Source: Apostichopus japonicus (Eukaryota; Echinodermata; Holothuroidea; Aspidochirotida; Stichopodidae). Taken from it: DNA of 32,500 nucleotides. Each line of letters opens with the position of its first letter. The first letter of the stretch is position 1. Both the position numbers and the translations under genes were made by a program. The notes beneath the pieces are model-generated. The model was not told where the DNA came from. It saw only the letters and a program-made list of their open reading frames with translations, and ran no database searches. The stretch covers positions 15,805,001-15,837,500 of the forward strand of contig NC_092570.1 of assembly GCF_037975245.1 (NCBI RefSeq), written 5' to 3'. Shown in pieces: positions 21,898-31,999 of the stretch.

Positions 21898-24555
21898 ATG
21901 GCCAATTTCCCGCAGAGTACCTTGAACTACCCAATGATCAACGGACATGTTGCATATGACATGAGGACAGATCTATACATGTCCCAAGTAGATGCTTACT
22001 ATCGTAATCAACATCTAAACGAGGTCCTCCAACAACATCTACAATTTTCGAGACAACAAGACCCAATCCTGAGATCTGGAAACCATTATGCAAGTCATCA
22101 AGTTCAAGAGAACGTCAACAACAATTCATCGGTATTGAAATTAAGCGATTTGAGACAAAATCATTCACCAAACGAGCTGTTTATGCTGCCTCCCCAAATT
22201 GCAGATGCAATTCAAACACAAAGGAGCAAAGAAGTGAATTTTAGTACAGGTGGGCATCCTTATGCATCTTTCCGGGACACACCTAGCCTCTCCAGAAGAT
22301 CGCATTCAGGAAACCATCGCAGTGAGCTTCACGGATTGGACGTCCATCATTCAAGGCCCAATCCGGCAGAATCATTAATGCACTATAATGTCCATCGTCG
22401 CCGGAAAGAGCACATTAATCTGAAGAGAAATGCTACGCGAAGTGTAGGTGAACTGCAAGCAAATCAATTTTGTAACCCTGCAGGTAGGGAATGCTTTGCA
22501 GCTTTGTACAAGCGACCTCGTTTGAGCCAGGGTACGTCACCGCTCCCGCTGTACGTTCAAAATCACGATGTTGACAATAGCTATTCTCTGGGGGCTATTT
22601 GGGCTAATGCTTCTCCAGAAGCAGTCAACAACAAAAGCGATATGCTGGGACACATTTCATCACGGTTACCGAATGGACAATGCCACACTGTTTCTACTCA
22701 ACTTCCTTCGTCGCATCTATCTATGAGTAATATTCATTCTCAAGATGTGAACAAAGTTCGGCAGCTTGGGACAAGAAATGCTTCCATTGAGCAGCAGAGG
22801 ATTTCGCTGTCGACAATTCAAAACGGACATCCTTTGGGTCGTCATGCCTGTCGCCGTTTACGAAAACGTTCTCAACAATTTCCAGTCGGAGAGAGTACCA
22901 CCTACCCACGAGAGTTCAGTATTACTCATGTGACGCCGCCTCAACATAGCGCAACACAAAGTTCTGCTGGTTTTGCAGTTCCTCAGCGACGTCACTGTCA
23001 TGCTCCCAATGATATTGCTACCAAAGTGAGAACGGCTGGCAAAAATCGAAAGGTTACGACAGGATCTGCATCAGCTTACGACAAAAGGAAGACAATTCAT
23101 TACAATGAGGATAATATATTATTTCGAGCCCTCACTTCAAACAAACACGGAAAACACAATATTACACCCGTCGCAAGCAAACGGAACGTATCCAGATATG
23201 GGACGAACAGCAACAGCCTTGATGGAAATTTGATCGCTGGATTTCAGTCAAAGCCACAAATTAGATGGAATAGCGCTAACGAGGAGGTAACAGATTTGAC
23301 TGGTAGAACGTTACCACATATGAGTCGAAATATTGCGATGAGATCTGCCACGATTAGCCCAAACAGTTCACAGAAGGAACGAAAACCTAACCAATATCAA
23401 ACGGTGAAATCTTGGAACTCGAACCATGAAAATCATGACGTCGCACTTAAAGCACCGAGCAGTGTTGCCTGCAAGACTTTTGATGGACCCAAAACAGATC
23501 ATCTTGCCAAAAAACGGTGTGAAAAGTCACAGGTTACAAATTTCCGTTACATGGACCACGAAGACACGGAGACCCAGAAAAGGTGTATTTCTTACTCAGG
23601 TAACACAACAACGGACACTTTGAGTCGAGAATCATTTAAAAGTCATAATCAAGGACACAATTCCAGGAAAATTCATCAAAGTACTGAAAATTCAAACCAA
23701 GTTTTGAACCTCAAGCAAGCGCAACCGGAAAGGGATTACTTCTTGAAAGATAAATTAGAATCACGGGAAGGGTTGACGATGTCTTATGGGACGTTCTTGC
23801 AGGAGGTTATAGTTCCAATGACACTTGCCATGTCACCGCAAAAACATAACAGGAGAGCATCTCTAGGGTCAATCTTAGACGTTTGGCAAAAGCAAAAGCA
23901 AAAGTTCTCTTTTGTTGAGAAGTCTGATGGGGACGTATATTTCAGAAAAGTAGGAAAGGACGTCGAGACACCGAGCGTTGAATGTCAGAAAGGCATAAAG
24001 GCACATACAGTTAAAGCATCACAATCACATGATCCGAAGAACAGCACAGCTAAATGTAATGGTAAAGACCATAATCGAACTGGAAGTGACACCATCAAAG
24101 AGGAATATAATATCGTTTCCAAAATGGCCGATTCCTGTACCATTAACTTGGAAGAACATGTTGACGGTATCAATCTCTTGAAACTGGACGTGAACAACTC
24201 TGGAAAAGGTGGGGTTGAAAATACAACCCCAACATCTCCAAAACAAGAGATTGAGCCTTTATCAGAGTTTGCCTGTGCTCCAAATGATCGCACGGTAACA
24301 CGTACAATAACTGAGGAAGAAGATACCGAACTTGCTGCTTTAAAAACAAGACATTTAAAGAGGAAATCGGCACGAGTTGTCCTTAAGGCAAGTGATCATA
24401 TCAAAATGAAGATTTGCAATGCCGGCAGTCAATCATACACTTCTGATGGAAGCCGATATCATAAGAGAAGGAAACAGAACGAAGACTGCCCAAAGGAGAA
24501 AAAAATATTAATGAGGATTGGGTCAGAGAGGCTGTTTACTCGGTCGTACCATTCG
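21898..24555 (+). CDS. BCOR: BCOR-like coding exon 1: large disordered N-terminal exon
   Basis: Encodes residues 1-886 in one open exon. The chosen start is ATG at 21898, with G at -3 and G at +4. The open frame runs further up to a TAA at 21826, but the 6 codons before this ATG open only with GTG, which is not a normal eukaryotic start. A pyrimidine-rich acceptor (CAG ending 21838) sits just upstream, so 21839-21897 may be 5' UTR or coding from an earlier exon. Composition is rich in Ser, His, Asn, Gln and Arg, with no recognised fold, as expected for the disordered part of BCOR. Visible short motifs: an RRAS basophilic kinase-type site at 652-655; an IKEE sumoylation-type site at 733-736; KRRK-type basic clusters near the exon end that could be nuclear localisation signals; and VTDLTG at 464-469, a poor match to the CtBP-binding PxDLS motif. 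The donor GTAAGT at 24556 is in phase 0. Reading through it adds only six residues before a stop. Confidence 0.85.
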
Positions 24556-27500
24556 GTAAGTAGCACTGGATGGTAGCATATTTATAGCTCGCAATAATTG
24601 GATATAACAACTTTCATAGTTGGATAATATTGGGCCTAATTCGTATCACTTTGTCTTCAATCTGCCTGTAAAATTTGAAAGGTTCAAAAGGGTGTTGACC
24701 CTTGGTAACTGAAATCAGATTACCAGCATCAAATGTCTTTTACGTTGGTCGATGTTAACCTCCAAATAAACACAATTAGTCCAAGCAGAACAGAGGCAGA
24801 TAAAAATAGCTTAAAGAAAACCAGAATATTGTAGTTCCGGAACTCATAAAGGTCTTATCGGTTGACAACTCATCACAAAGAGGCCCATAAGTTACATAAT
24901 TCGCCACTTGATTTATTTGTGTTTCGTTAAAGTTAAACTGGCCTTGGAATAAATGTTTTAATAGAGAATATGCATCTTCAATTTAAATCAAAATTTCATT
25001 TAAGTTGTATTGTTGTATTAATTATCAATTTTACATTTTTGCGTGTCTAGACAATTTCGTCAAAGAAATCGCATCCAAAAAATTTGAATCGAAAACAACA
25101 GAGAACAAGGCATGAGTTGCTGTCCGCACCAAAAGGTAACGTCTATGCATGGTTGCTTGTGGTTGCTTCACAAACTTTGCCTGTTCATGTCAAATCTTTA
25201 ATATTCAATATTGTTCAAGGATAATTACCAGCAACTTTGCCAGATTGTTCTATGAATAGAAATTTATAAATTGTAGTCGTAACACTAGTCACTGTTATGG
25301 GAATTGTACGGCAAAGAAAATTAGATATTGTTTGGATTCAACGAGGCGTGACTGAAGCCTCAAACTTTATGTTTAGCAATTGAGATTGTATCCAATTTAT
25401 GTCTTAGAGTTCGGCATGTTATTTCTACTTCGTGCATGAACAGAATAACATTTATTATTTTGGTACATACGAGTGGCTGCTACTCTGAAAAAAAAAATAG
25501 TTTAGATGTCTTGCTGCTGATTTTACTCAAAACTCATATATTAACAGATTATGCGAGACATGTTTCAGACAAATTATATACTGCTCTGCTAAAGAATAAG
25601 AAAGATAATAATCTTAATGATGATACAACTATAGTAATAGAAACATAAAGCTTCGTTTCTTTGTCATTTGTATCCTATAGATGTTGCCATACTGGTGATG
25701 CATCTGTTAGTAAAGATAAGCAGTTCTCACAATTCGTTGACTGCCACATTGTAGTGTTATTGAATATCCTTTCATTATTATCTTTCCAGAATTTACACGC
25801 ATTGCACTGTCGGTTCATAAAACATCCGGTGAGACTATTCTGCACAGGATTGTTCGATTGAATTCTAAGGTATTCTCAAATTGTCCTCATATTAAAAAAA
25901 AAGCAACAACAACTTATAATTTCTTAAGTCTGTTCATAATCTCATGTCCTATAAACAAAAATACCCGGTCTACGTACATCGGAGAGTTATTGTAAGGACA
26001 CACACGTCATTTGGAAGCTTGGCAACCAAACTGGATGCTTTTCTCACGTAGCCGTCGATCGTTCTCTGTTGCAGCTCATGAACTTTGGAACATAATTCCC
26101 TCTGACATTGCAACAGCTGCTCATACCAACACTTTTAAGGAAATTTGAGACTTGTATTTTCTCAAGAACATTTACGTGATTCTAAGAGTCACTGAGCATT
26201 GCTTGACTTTGGGCGTTATATAAAGTTTTGGATTGATTGATTGCTTTCGTTGATCAAGATAGCCTTAACATGATGAGGTCATCTCCATTATGCTTTTTAA
26301 GTAAGGATGACTGTAATGGTAACATAAGATGTGACGCCACGAATTGATGCAATTCAGATATCAGTTTGTGGGTTAAGTATATATTGACACAGAGACCTCC
26401 CGCAGTCATGTTCGTTAGCCGCAGTTAAATGAATTGAGGAAGTTAAACTAATCATGATGAATCTTTTTGACCCTTTGCAATCAAAACTTCATTCAGAGCA
26501 AACGAAATTAGTAATTCCATGCGCACACAATGGGACCCAGTTGACAAGTGGAAATACTTGTGAGAATAGAGGTGATGTATTAGGTGGTGTATTATTCCTT
26601 TGCAAGAATAGTATTGATAGCTAACCAGGATTGGGTTCTGTGATAGTACTTAAGCTTAGAGAGGGCTTATCAAGTTCCAGAAATTGCTACATAATCATAA
26701 GTACCGATTTCTTCCTGTTCATGGAACTTCATTTCAAGTAGTGGTTTATCTTATGTAATCAGGTAGTTTTAATCCGGTTCAGTAAATACTATATGCAGTC
26801 TTCGTTTCAAACATTCTGCTATTCCGTTACCAATAAACGTTGCGTCATAATCTCGTCCCACTGATTCCTATAAGTGGATAATTACAAACATATTCACAAT
26901 TGATGTTAATTGTAAAGGCAGCTCAATGATATGAAAGTGTATCATCCTAAACACAAATCAAATTAATGGTGGAATAAGTTAAATACATGGTTTTGTAAGT
27001 TTCTGGTCCAAGTTGACAGAAATTAACCAAACGAATCAACTATAAGTCTCTCTCCCTTAATAGTACCAGTCATAAATAATTATATACAATAATATGAAGT
27101 AGAATTCACCACTTTCGTGTACATAAATAATGATTATTCTGAAGCTCTCGACAATGACATCAAACAGAAAATATGTTTACGTTTTTTTTGTGTGTCCAGA
27201 ATAGCCTCCGATACTGCTTAGATAGTGGGTTTCATGATGACGTGAACAAGAAGGACAATGCAGGCTTCACGCCGCTTCATGAATGTTGTGTCTTCGGTAG
27301 ATTATGGATAGCTGAACAGTTGATACTTTGTGGGGCGGATGTTAACGTTAGCTCTTACGATGGAACAAGGTAGGGTAATAAGCTGGCTTAACGATCACTT
27401 AAGATTGTGATATACATAGTACATATATATTTTTGCGTATTGCAATGTGGTGGAGGGTTAAAGTTGTATTTCCAATGACTTTGTTCATATTGCTTCTAAT

Positions 27501-30500
27501 CTGGAATGTAGTTCTCTCGATCAAGAAAAGAAAGACATATACCTGGAATGTACTTTTGGTAAATTTAGTCCACCAGGAACATTGCGTGTAGAAATAAGTT
27601 TGATCGTGGGTAAGAGAGTTACAAATCGCTTAGTTTTGTTTTGTTTCAGAAAATGTAAATGCATTGCCTATTTTTGTCAAGTTTATCAAATATTTCGTAA
27701 AGCGTCATTTCGTCATTGGTAGAGCGACTAAATTAGCGGATTGTGATTTATATGGCACTTTTACATTTTTTAGTATGATATCACGTGCTTTTGAAACATT
27801 CGACTTAAAATAAACTAGAGCATTAGGATACCATCACGACTACCAGATAAAAAATATATTCGATTCGCCTACCAACTGACAGATTAGTGTTACAAGTATA
27901 ATAACATGAGTTCGAGTACAAGTATAATTTCTTATCATAGAATGCTGTAGTCCAAAATAAACCAGCCGGCGACGAATGGGACATTATCCGAATTTTCTTC
28001 GTATGAGTACAAGTCCAAGACACCAAGAGCGACTATATACGAGTACATAATTGTGTACTAATACCAATACTAGATTGTTAAATGTCATAAGTATAAAATA
28101 CAAATCAATGAGGCCGAGTACAAGCAGCTATGCTACAAGGGCGGACTCACTACGGGTATTAAAACAAGAACTATTACTTTGATCAACGAAACTTGCATTA
28201 GCTAAGTCATACCATCATATTGAAATATGCAATTATGCTAATTCCTAGTTCACCAGGGATTTTCCCTCTCACAAATTGCGGTAGACCCGCATATGTTATA
28301 AAAAGATTTATTGATAAAACGTGCTGTCGCAGAACGGACTTGCCGTATCGGTTTCTTTACGGATACCAAACTGTCCCGTAGCACGGCTGGAAATGAATGG
28401 GTAACGTATATGTGGTTAGTTTATATGTATGAAAACATTAAGTAATACTTAATAGAAGTTACCCCGAAGGAAAAATATGTGCTATTATATATCGGTGATT
28501 CATATTTTTGACGGTCATTTCTGGGTTGAATAACTTCACATGTAACACATCTGAAACGTTGATATTTGGTGTACTTTTCACAGACCTTTACACGATGCAG
28601 TCGAGAATGGGTACACTAATCTAGTGCGATTATTGCTAGCCAACGGTGCTGATCCTCTTATACCCACATATGCCAAAAGGACCGCTCTGGATAACGCAAA
28701 ATCTTTGGCCATGAGGAAATTGTTGCTGGGTGAGATAATGCGTTCACTGACAACCCCTTCACAAACGAATTCTACAAACAGTTTCACGTTAGCAATTGAC
28801 TGTTTATTACGCACGTTTTTTTCTTTCTTGTAAAGAGATCGCGTCTGTCGCTTAAGAATTTATATAATGTAATACGATGCTATTTTATTGTAACTCTACC
28901 TTTTAAAAATTGTGATAGGTCGATGATTACACTGTTATAGCCATTGGAGTAGCCAAGAGCGACCCCCCCCCCCCAAAAAAAAATAAAGTAAAAGAAAAGA
29001 GAGTCCACATTCTCATCCGAACCCAACTATTTTTGGGCATGGGTGATTCCCAGTTGGTGGATATATGGAGAGAACTTTTAAGAACTGCACTGAACAGTCT
29101 TGAAGATCCAAGATGCACCATTTGTTGACTTTAAGACATGTCATCAGCCAATCGGTGGTTATGTTTTTCGTCCTTGATACTCTGCGTCCCGGGCACCGGG
29201 ATTTCCCCACTTGTTATATCATCGGTCAGAATTCGTAAATTTAAGGACATGTATTTTCTTTGTATTTTGTAGATTACCTTACAGATATAAACGGTACAAG
29301 CGATGATCTGAAAGCAAAATTAAAGACGGCATCGACACGTCCATCTGGAATCAGGTTTCGGTCATCGTATTCGAGTCAAGGTATAACTAGATACGTGCAT
29401 GTAGTGATGCCCCATATATCAAAACGAGAATGAAAACAAACATCTCGTTGTGCATATTTGAGTATGTAAATCATTTCCCTATTTGGAATTTTTGATTGTC
29501 ACTCAAAACATACATACTTCAAGTATTATATGATGGAGGAATGCGTAAAATGTAAAGAGGAGACAATTTGGTTAAGGAAAGCCGTAGGGGTGGGAGTTTG
29601 GGGTAACGAAGATGCTCACCACTCAATCAAAATAGCATTTGTCATACATTTGTCATCATACGAACTTAATAATACGAATGCTTATTCCTCCAATGCTATA
29701 CGCGAGATGGTTTCTTTCCTTTTTCACTTTTCGAGAAATGATTCTTCTTAGCAATTACCCTCTTCATTTTCAAGCATATTGTTATTAATGTTTCTTATAT
29801 TGCATATTAATTTTCATAGAACATTCTTCCTGGGAAAATACCTTTCTGGATACATCTTCATTGGATGAGGGGGACAAGCTTGGATCCAATAGTCCTCTGT
29901 TATACCTCAAAGAAAAACAGCATCCACACCACTTCCGCTTGCAACTGAAAGAAAAAGAAAGGTATTGATGACGTCATTAATAAGTTAGAGCACCTCTCTG
30001 CCATCGATTTGTGATAAAAGTTTCGACAGGATTCCTTGTTTACTATAATACCATCCAAATGTTGAATACATAGTCAAGTTACATTTTAAATAAATGAGAA
30101 AAAAAGTAAATCTGACTGAGGAATCTTAATTTTCTTCTTTCCTATATTTTCTATAATTTGGTCCATAATTAGGACTGCACACAAGGTTGTGCTAATAATT
30201 ACCGTTTTGTTGTGGGGAGGGGGGGGGGGGGGGTACCAATGTACATCCCGCAGCCCTAGATCCGTGAATGCTTCGTATGATACGATATTTTTGTTTCTTG
30301 AATTTCAAGATAATGACATCAAACTATGTTTTGAATCGACGCATATATCCTTTCGTTACTTTATGGTATATTTTACATTAATTAACTTTCATTACTGTAA
30401 TATTTATAACCAGGCTCTTTGTATACAAGTCTTTCAGCTTTTCTACATATAGTGTCTCTTCGGTTATTAGCTAAGTCAAGTTCTGTCATCAACTGGTAGG

Positions 30501-30909
30501 TTAAGAAGTAATGTAATTAAAGTATGAATTTGCAACCAAATCACTTTTTATCTTACGCCTGTTGCATTTTTACAATACGTTAACTAAACAGCATCGGTGT
30601 TTACCTTAAACTCTTGTAAATTCTTGTTTCTTATGTTTGTTTTTGTTTTATAGAATCAAAACATGGTATTATCTTTTCGAGGTTTTGTCGAGACTCAAAA
30701 TTCCCGCGGTCACATTTCCATATCTATATCCTCACATTAAAGTGCACGGGCTGCCGATTGATATATTCATTAAGAAGGTCGAACGTGCCAGAGGTCAATT
30801 ACAAAATGTTCATCTTCCTGAGATTTATGCCTCCAAAGAACTAATAGAGTTTGTTGAAGCCGACGATGAGATGAGCGCTATACTACAGATGGAAGGATGG
30901 ACCTGCTAG
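21898..30909 (+). CDS. BCOR: BCOR/BCORL1-family corepressor, eight coding exons (full model)
   Basis: Nuclear scaffold expected to join PCGF1 and KDM2B in variant Polycomb complex PRC1.1, which represses by H2A ubiquitination. Coding exons: 21898-24555, 25051-25135, 25790-25869, 27200-27369, 28584-28729, 29273-29380, 29820-29961, 30654-30909. Every intron is GT-AG and all phases join (0,1,0,2,1,1,2), giving 1214 residues and a TAG stop. Seen: a Ser/His/Asn-rich, basic, low-similarity region (1-886); ankyrin repeats at ~927-956, ~960-989 and ~993-1026; a linker with DYLTDINGTSDD (1047-1058); and PUFD at ~1108-1214. From family knowledge, vertebrate BCOR has the same order, with GETLLQRAARLGY, RDNAGY, DGTRPLHDAVEN and a DYLNDL linker in matching places. 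Human BCOR is longer (about 1755 residues), and the shortfall lies in the N-terminal part. I infer a single pro-orthologue of BCOR and BCORL1. Upstream exons, coding or not, could exist. The family call is secure; the exact N-terminus is not. Confidence 0.92.
25051..25135 (+). CDS. BCOR: BCOR-like coding exon 2 (85 bp)
   Basis: A short exon between the acceptor GTGTCTAG and the donor GTAACG. Phase 0 in, phase 1 out. It encodes residues 887-914 plus the first base of codon 915: a strongly basic Lys/Arg/Gln stretch ending in HELLSAPK. It lies between the disordered N-terminus and the ankyrin domain. It is called from reading frame, splice sites and exact phase fit to both neighbours. The sequence itself is not diagnostic of the family, so this is the least certain exon. 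Confidence 0.72.
25790..25869 (+). CDS. BCOR: BCOR-like coding exon 3 (80 bp): first ankyrin repeat, N-terminal half
   Basis: The acceptor is a clear pyrimidine tract ending TTTCCAG; the donor is AAG/GTATTC. Phase 1 in, phase 0 out. It encodes residues 915-941, including KTSGETILHRIVRLNSK, which lines up with the human BCOR segment NKNAGETLLQRAARLGY at the start of the ankyrin domain. The match is the Gly-Glu-Thr turn followed by the first helix. Exon 4 then continues with the second helix (YCLDSG versus YCLEN in human). Without this exon the ankyrin domain would lack its first helix, so its presence completes the gene model. Confidence 0.87.
26041..26243 (+). mobile_element. 3' end of a CR1/L2-type LINE, truncated, in BCOR-like intron 3
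   Basis: From 26047 the frame reads RSRRSFSVAAHELWNIIP, the well-known C-terminal tail of reverse transcriptase ORFs in L2/CR1-like and Jockey-like elements (AFSVAAPRLWNSLP type). It is followed by a threonine/phenylalanine segment, an early TGA and a short UTR. The element ends in GGGCGTTATATAAAG plus a (GATT)n tail at 26230-26243, a typical L2/CR1 3' end. Nothing of the rest of ORF2 is visible, so this is a strongly 5'-truncated dead copy. It lies on the same strand as the host gene. Confidence 0.75.
27200..27369 (+). CDS. BCOR: BCOR-like coding exon 4: ankyrin repeats 1-2
   Basis: Lies between acceptor GTGTCCAG and donor AAG/GTAGGG; phase 0 in, phase 2 out; residues 942-997 plus two bases of Arg998. 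It contains the end of repeat 1 and all of repeat 2: DVNKKDNAGFTPLHECC, a second helix LWIAEQLILCGADVNV, then SSYDGTR leading into repeat 3. The DNAGFTPLHE and GADVN motifs are canonical ankyrin, and the DGTR turn is characteristic of BCOR and BCORL1. Two adjacent cysteines (970, 971) replace the usual Ala-Ala of the helix, which is unusual but tolerable. Confidence 0.93.
27370..28583 (+). other. Intron 4 of the BCOR-like gene; no repeats recognised
   Basis: A 1.2-kb GT-AG intron. The small minus-strand frame at 27823-28026 is not recognisable. Confidence 0.7.
28584..28729 (+). CDS. BCOR: BCOR-like coding exon 5: ankyrin repeat 3 and cap
   Basis: The acceptor is TTTTCACAG; the donor is CTGG/GTGAGA. 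Phase 2 in, phase 1 out; residues 998-1046 plus one base. It encodes PLHDAVENGYTNLVRLLLANGADPLIP (residues 999-1025), the third ankyrin repeat, almost the textbook consensus and close to human BCOR (PLHDAVEN, IVRLLLSYGADP). A C-terminal capping helix with ALDNAKSLAMRKLLL follows. The exon lines up with the end of the vertebrate ankyrin domain. Confidence 0.94.
28950..28990 (+). repeat. C-run/A-run in intron 5
   Basis: A 13-base C-run followed by A9 and AATAAAG. It may be the end of a minus-strand G-run element (TTGGCTACTCC on the minus strand beside it). No termini found. Confidence 0.4.
29273..29380 (+). CDS. BCOR: BCOR-like coding exon 6: ankyrin-PUFD linker
   Basis: The acceptor is TATTTTGTAG; the donor is CAAG/GTATAA. 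Phase 1 in, phase 1 out; residues 1047-1082 plus one base. It starts with DYLTDINGTSDD, matching the conserved DYLNDLQGRNDD just after the ankyrin domain of human BCOR. A Lys/Arg/Ser stretch (KTASTRPSGIRFRSSYSSQ) follows with no clear counterpart. In vertebrates the linker before PUFD takes part in KDM2B contact, so conservation here is functionally suggestive (inference). Confidence 0.88.
29820..29961 (+). CDS. BCOR: BCOR-like coding exon 7: linker and start of PUFD
   Basis: The acceptor is AATTTTCATAG; the donor is AAAG/GTATTG. Phase 1 in, phase 2 out; residues 1083-1129 plus two bases of Arg1130. A Trp in an acidic/Ser context (SSWENTFLDTSSLDEGD, Trp1087) sits where human BCOR has its WDFYGSS motif. 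The PUFD domain then opens at about PLLY (1108-1111), with the first strand HHFRLQL, equivalent to human CYNIQV. The acidic part is much shorter than in vertebrates. Confidence 0.87.
30212..30235 (+). repeat. G-run in intron 7
   Basis: GGGGAGG followed by an almost unbroken G-run of about 15. The frame that runs through it (30189-30452) has no recognisable protein. Confidence 0.6.
30654..30909 (+). CDS. BCOR: BCOR-like coding exon 8: PUFD core and stop codon
   Basis: The acceptor is TTTTGTTTTATAG; residues 1130-1214 then TAG at 30907. It encodes the core of PUFD, the fold that recognises the ubiquitin-like RAWUL domain of PCGF1. The pattern W(1134)..L..VL..LK (to Lys1145), F(1151)P..P(1156), IFIKKV (1167-1172) and KELIEFVE (1191-1198) matches the human run W..LSDVLKKLK, NFPN, FYRQV and KELLDLVEF. 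The protein ends soon after, at GWTC, without the ~10-residue tail of human BCOR. This exon fixes the family assignment, since PUFD is restricted to BCOR-type proteins. Confidence 0.93.
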
Positions 30910-30924
30910 TTACCTTACTTCAAT

Positions 30925-30930
30925 ATTAAA
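30925..30930 (+). terminator. Possible ATTAAA poly(A) signal
   Basis: This ATTAAA hexamer lies 16 bases after the BCOR-like stop codon. It is the common variant of AATAAA, but this spacing would give a very short 3' UTR. Other ATTAAA hexamers occur further down (for example near 31450 and 31713), so the true cleavage site is undecided. Confidence 0.3.
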
Positions 30931-31014
30931 GAGAGGGAGGATCAAAACATTGTTACTTCAAAACTCATTTTAATATCTTGTTCGCAACTTATATAGTTTA
31001 AGACGAAATTATAT

Positions 31015-31045
31015 AGTTGAGTTGAGTTGAGTTGAGCTGATTGAT
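31015..31045 (+). repeat. (GTTGA)n short tandem repeat
   Basis: Four GTTGA units followed by diverged ones (GCTGA, TTGATAGTTGATTGAG). Lies in the 3' flank or possible 3' UTR of the BCOR-like gene. Confidence 0.8.
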
Positions 31046-31999
31046 AGTTGATTGAGTGAGACCTACTTTGACTGGCTAAACCCTGGATTCTTCCAGGAAG
31101 TGTATCACAGTAGGTTGTCATATGATGTCTACAAAGTACAGACTATACAAAAGCTTTCTTCTGATATAAACTTCTTGTTGCTTTATTGTTTAAATGTGAC
31201 ACATTTTGAATATATTTCCTTACTTGTCAATATTCTCTGTTTATGGACTTTCATCAAAATGCCACTTTTTTTACTTTGTATAGAATATTACTACCCTCTG
31301 TGAACAAGCGGTACAGATATTGTAAAGGGAAAACAAAAACATTTTCAGCTGAATTGCTGTGATGATATCATTCACTCCGTTGCCAGATGCAATAGCAAAA
31401 ATATCCCCTAATTTGATAAAAAAAATCGTATCTTTGCCATACCATATGCTATTAAAAATCTATGTTTTGACCTAAAGATGCACGGAAAATATCGAGCAAA
31501 TTGATTAACCACTGGAATAACTCTTTAACTTGATTGAAGGATTATTCAGCTAACTCTCATCATCACACAATTCCATTGTATAACAAAGAAACACTGAAGA
31601 CAATATAAAGTTAATATTATTGCTGTTATAAATATCTATACGGCCTTTCCATGTGTGTAAATTTCGAATTGTATGATTTCCACAAAGTGCCGAATGTAAT
31701 ACAAATGATTTACATTAAAATAGTTACATTGTATTACATTGTAAAGTTATACATTACATTACGAGTTACAATTATATTGTTGTACAGTTTTATGACATTA
31801 TACAGTTATATATTATATAATCAGTAACATGTACCTTGGTACATAATTCTATTACAGTGTAGAGTTATATGATACATCCTTACCTATTTGTTGGTATTTC
31901 TGATATCAAGCGATACGGTAGCATTGTATATTGGCATGTGAAGTACAAGTTCGAACATTATTCAAGTATCATAAAACATACTGTAAACTATCCTATACT
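31046..31999. other. 3' flank, AT-rich; no gene seen
   Basis: Between about 31690 and 31870 the motifs TTACATT and TTATACAGTTATATA recur irregularly, giving a weak simple repeat. The frames at 31052-31303 and 31869-32063 show no family features. Confidence 0.5.

Noticed and set aside
25661-25861. 66-codon frame overlapping exon 3 as an independent gene
   Set aside because: It uses a different frame from the splice-consistent exon 25790-25869, which fits the BCOR ankyrin start.
30189-30452. 87-codon frame in intron 7
   Set aside because: It begins through a G-homopolymer and shows no recognisable domain. The BCOR-like exon phases skip it cleanly.
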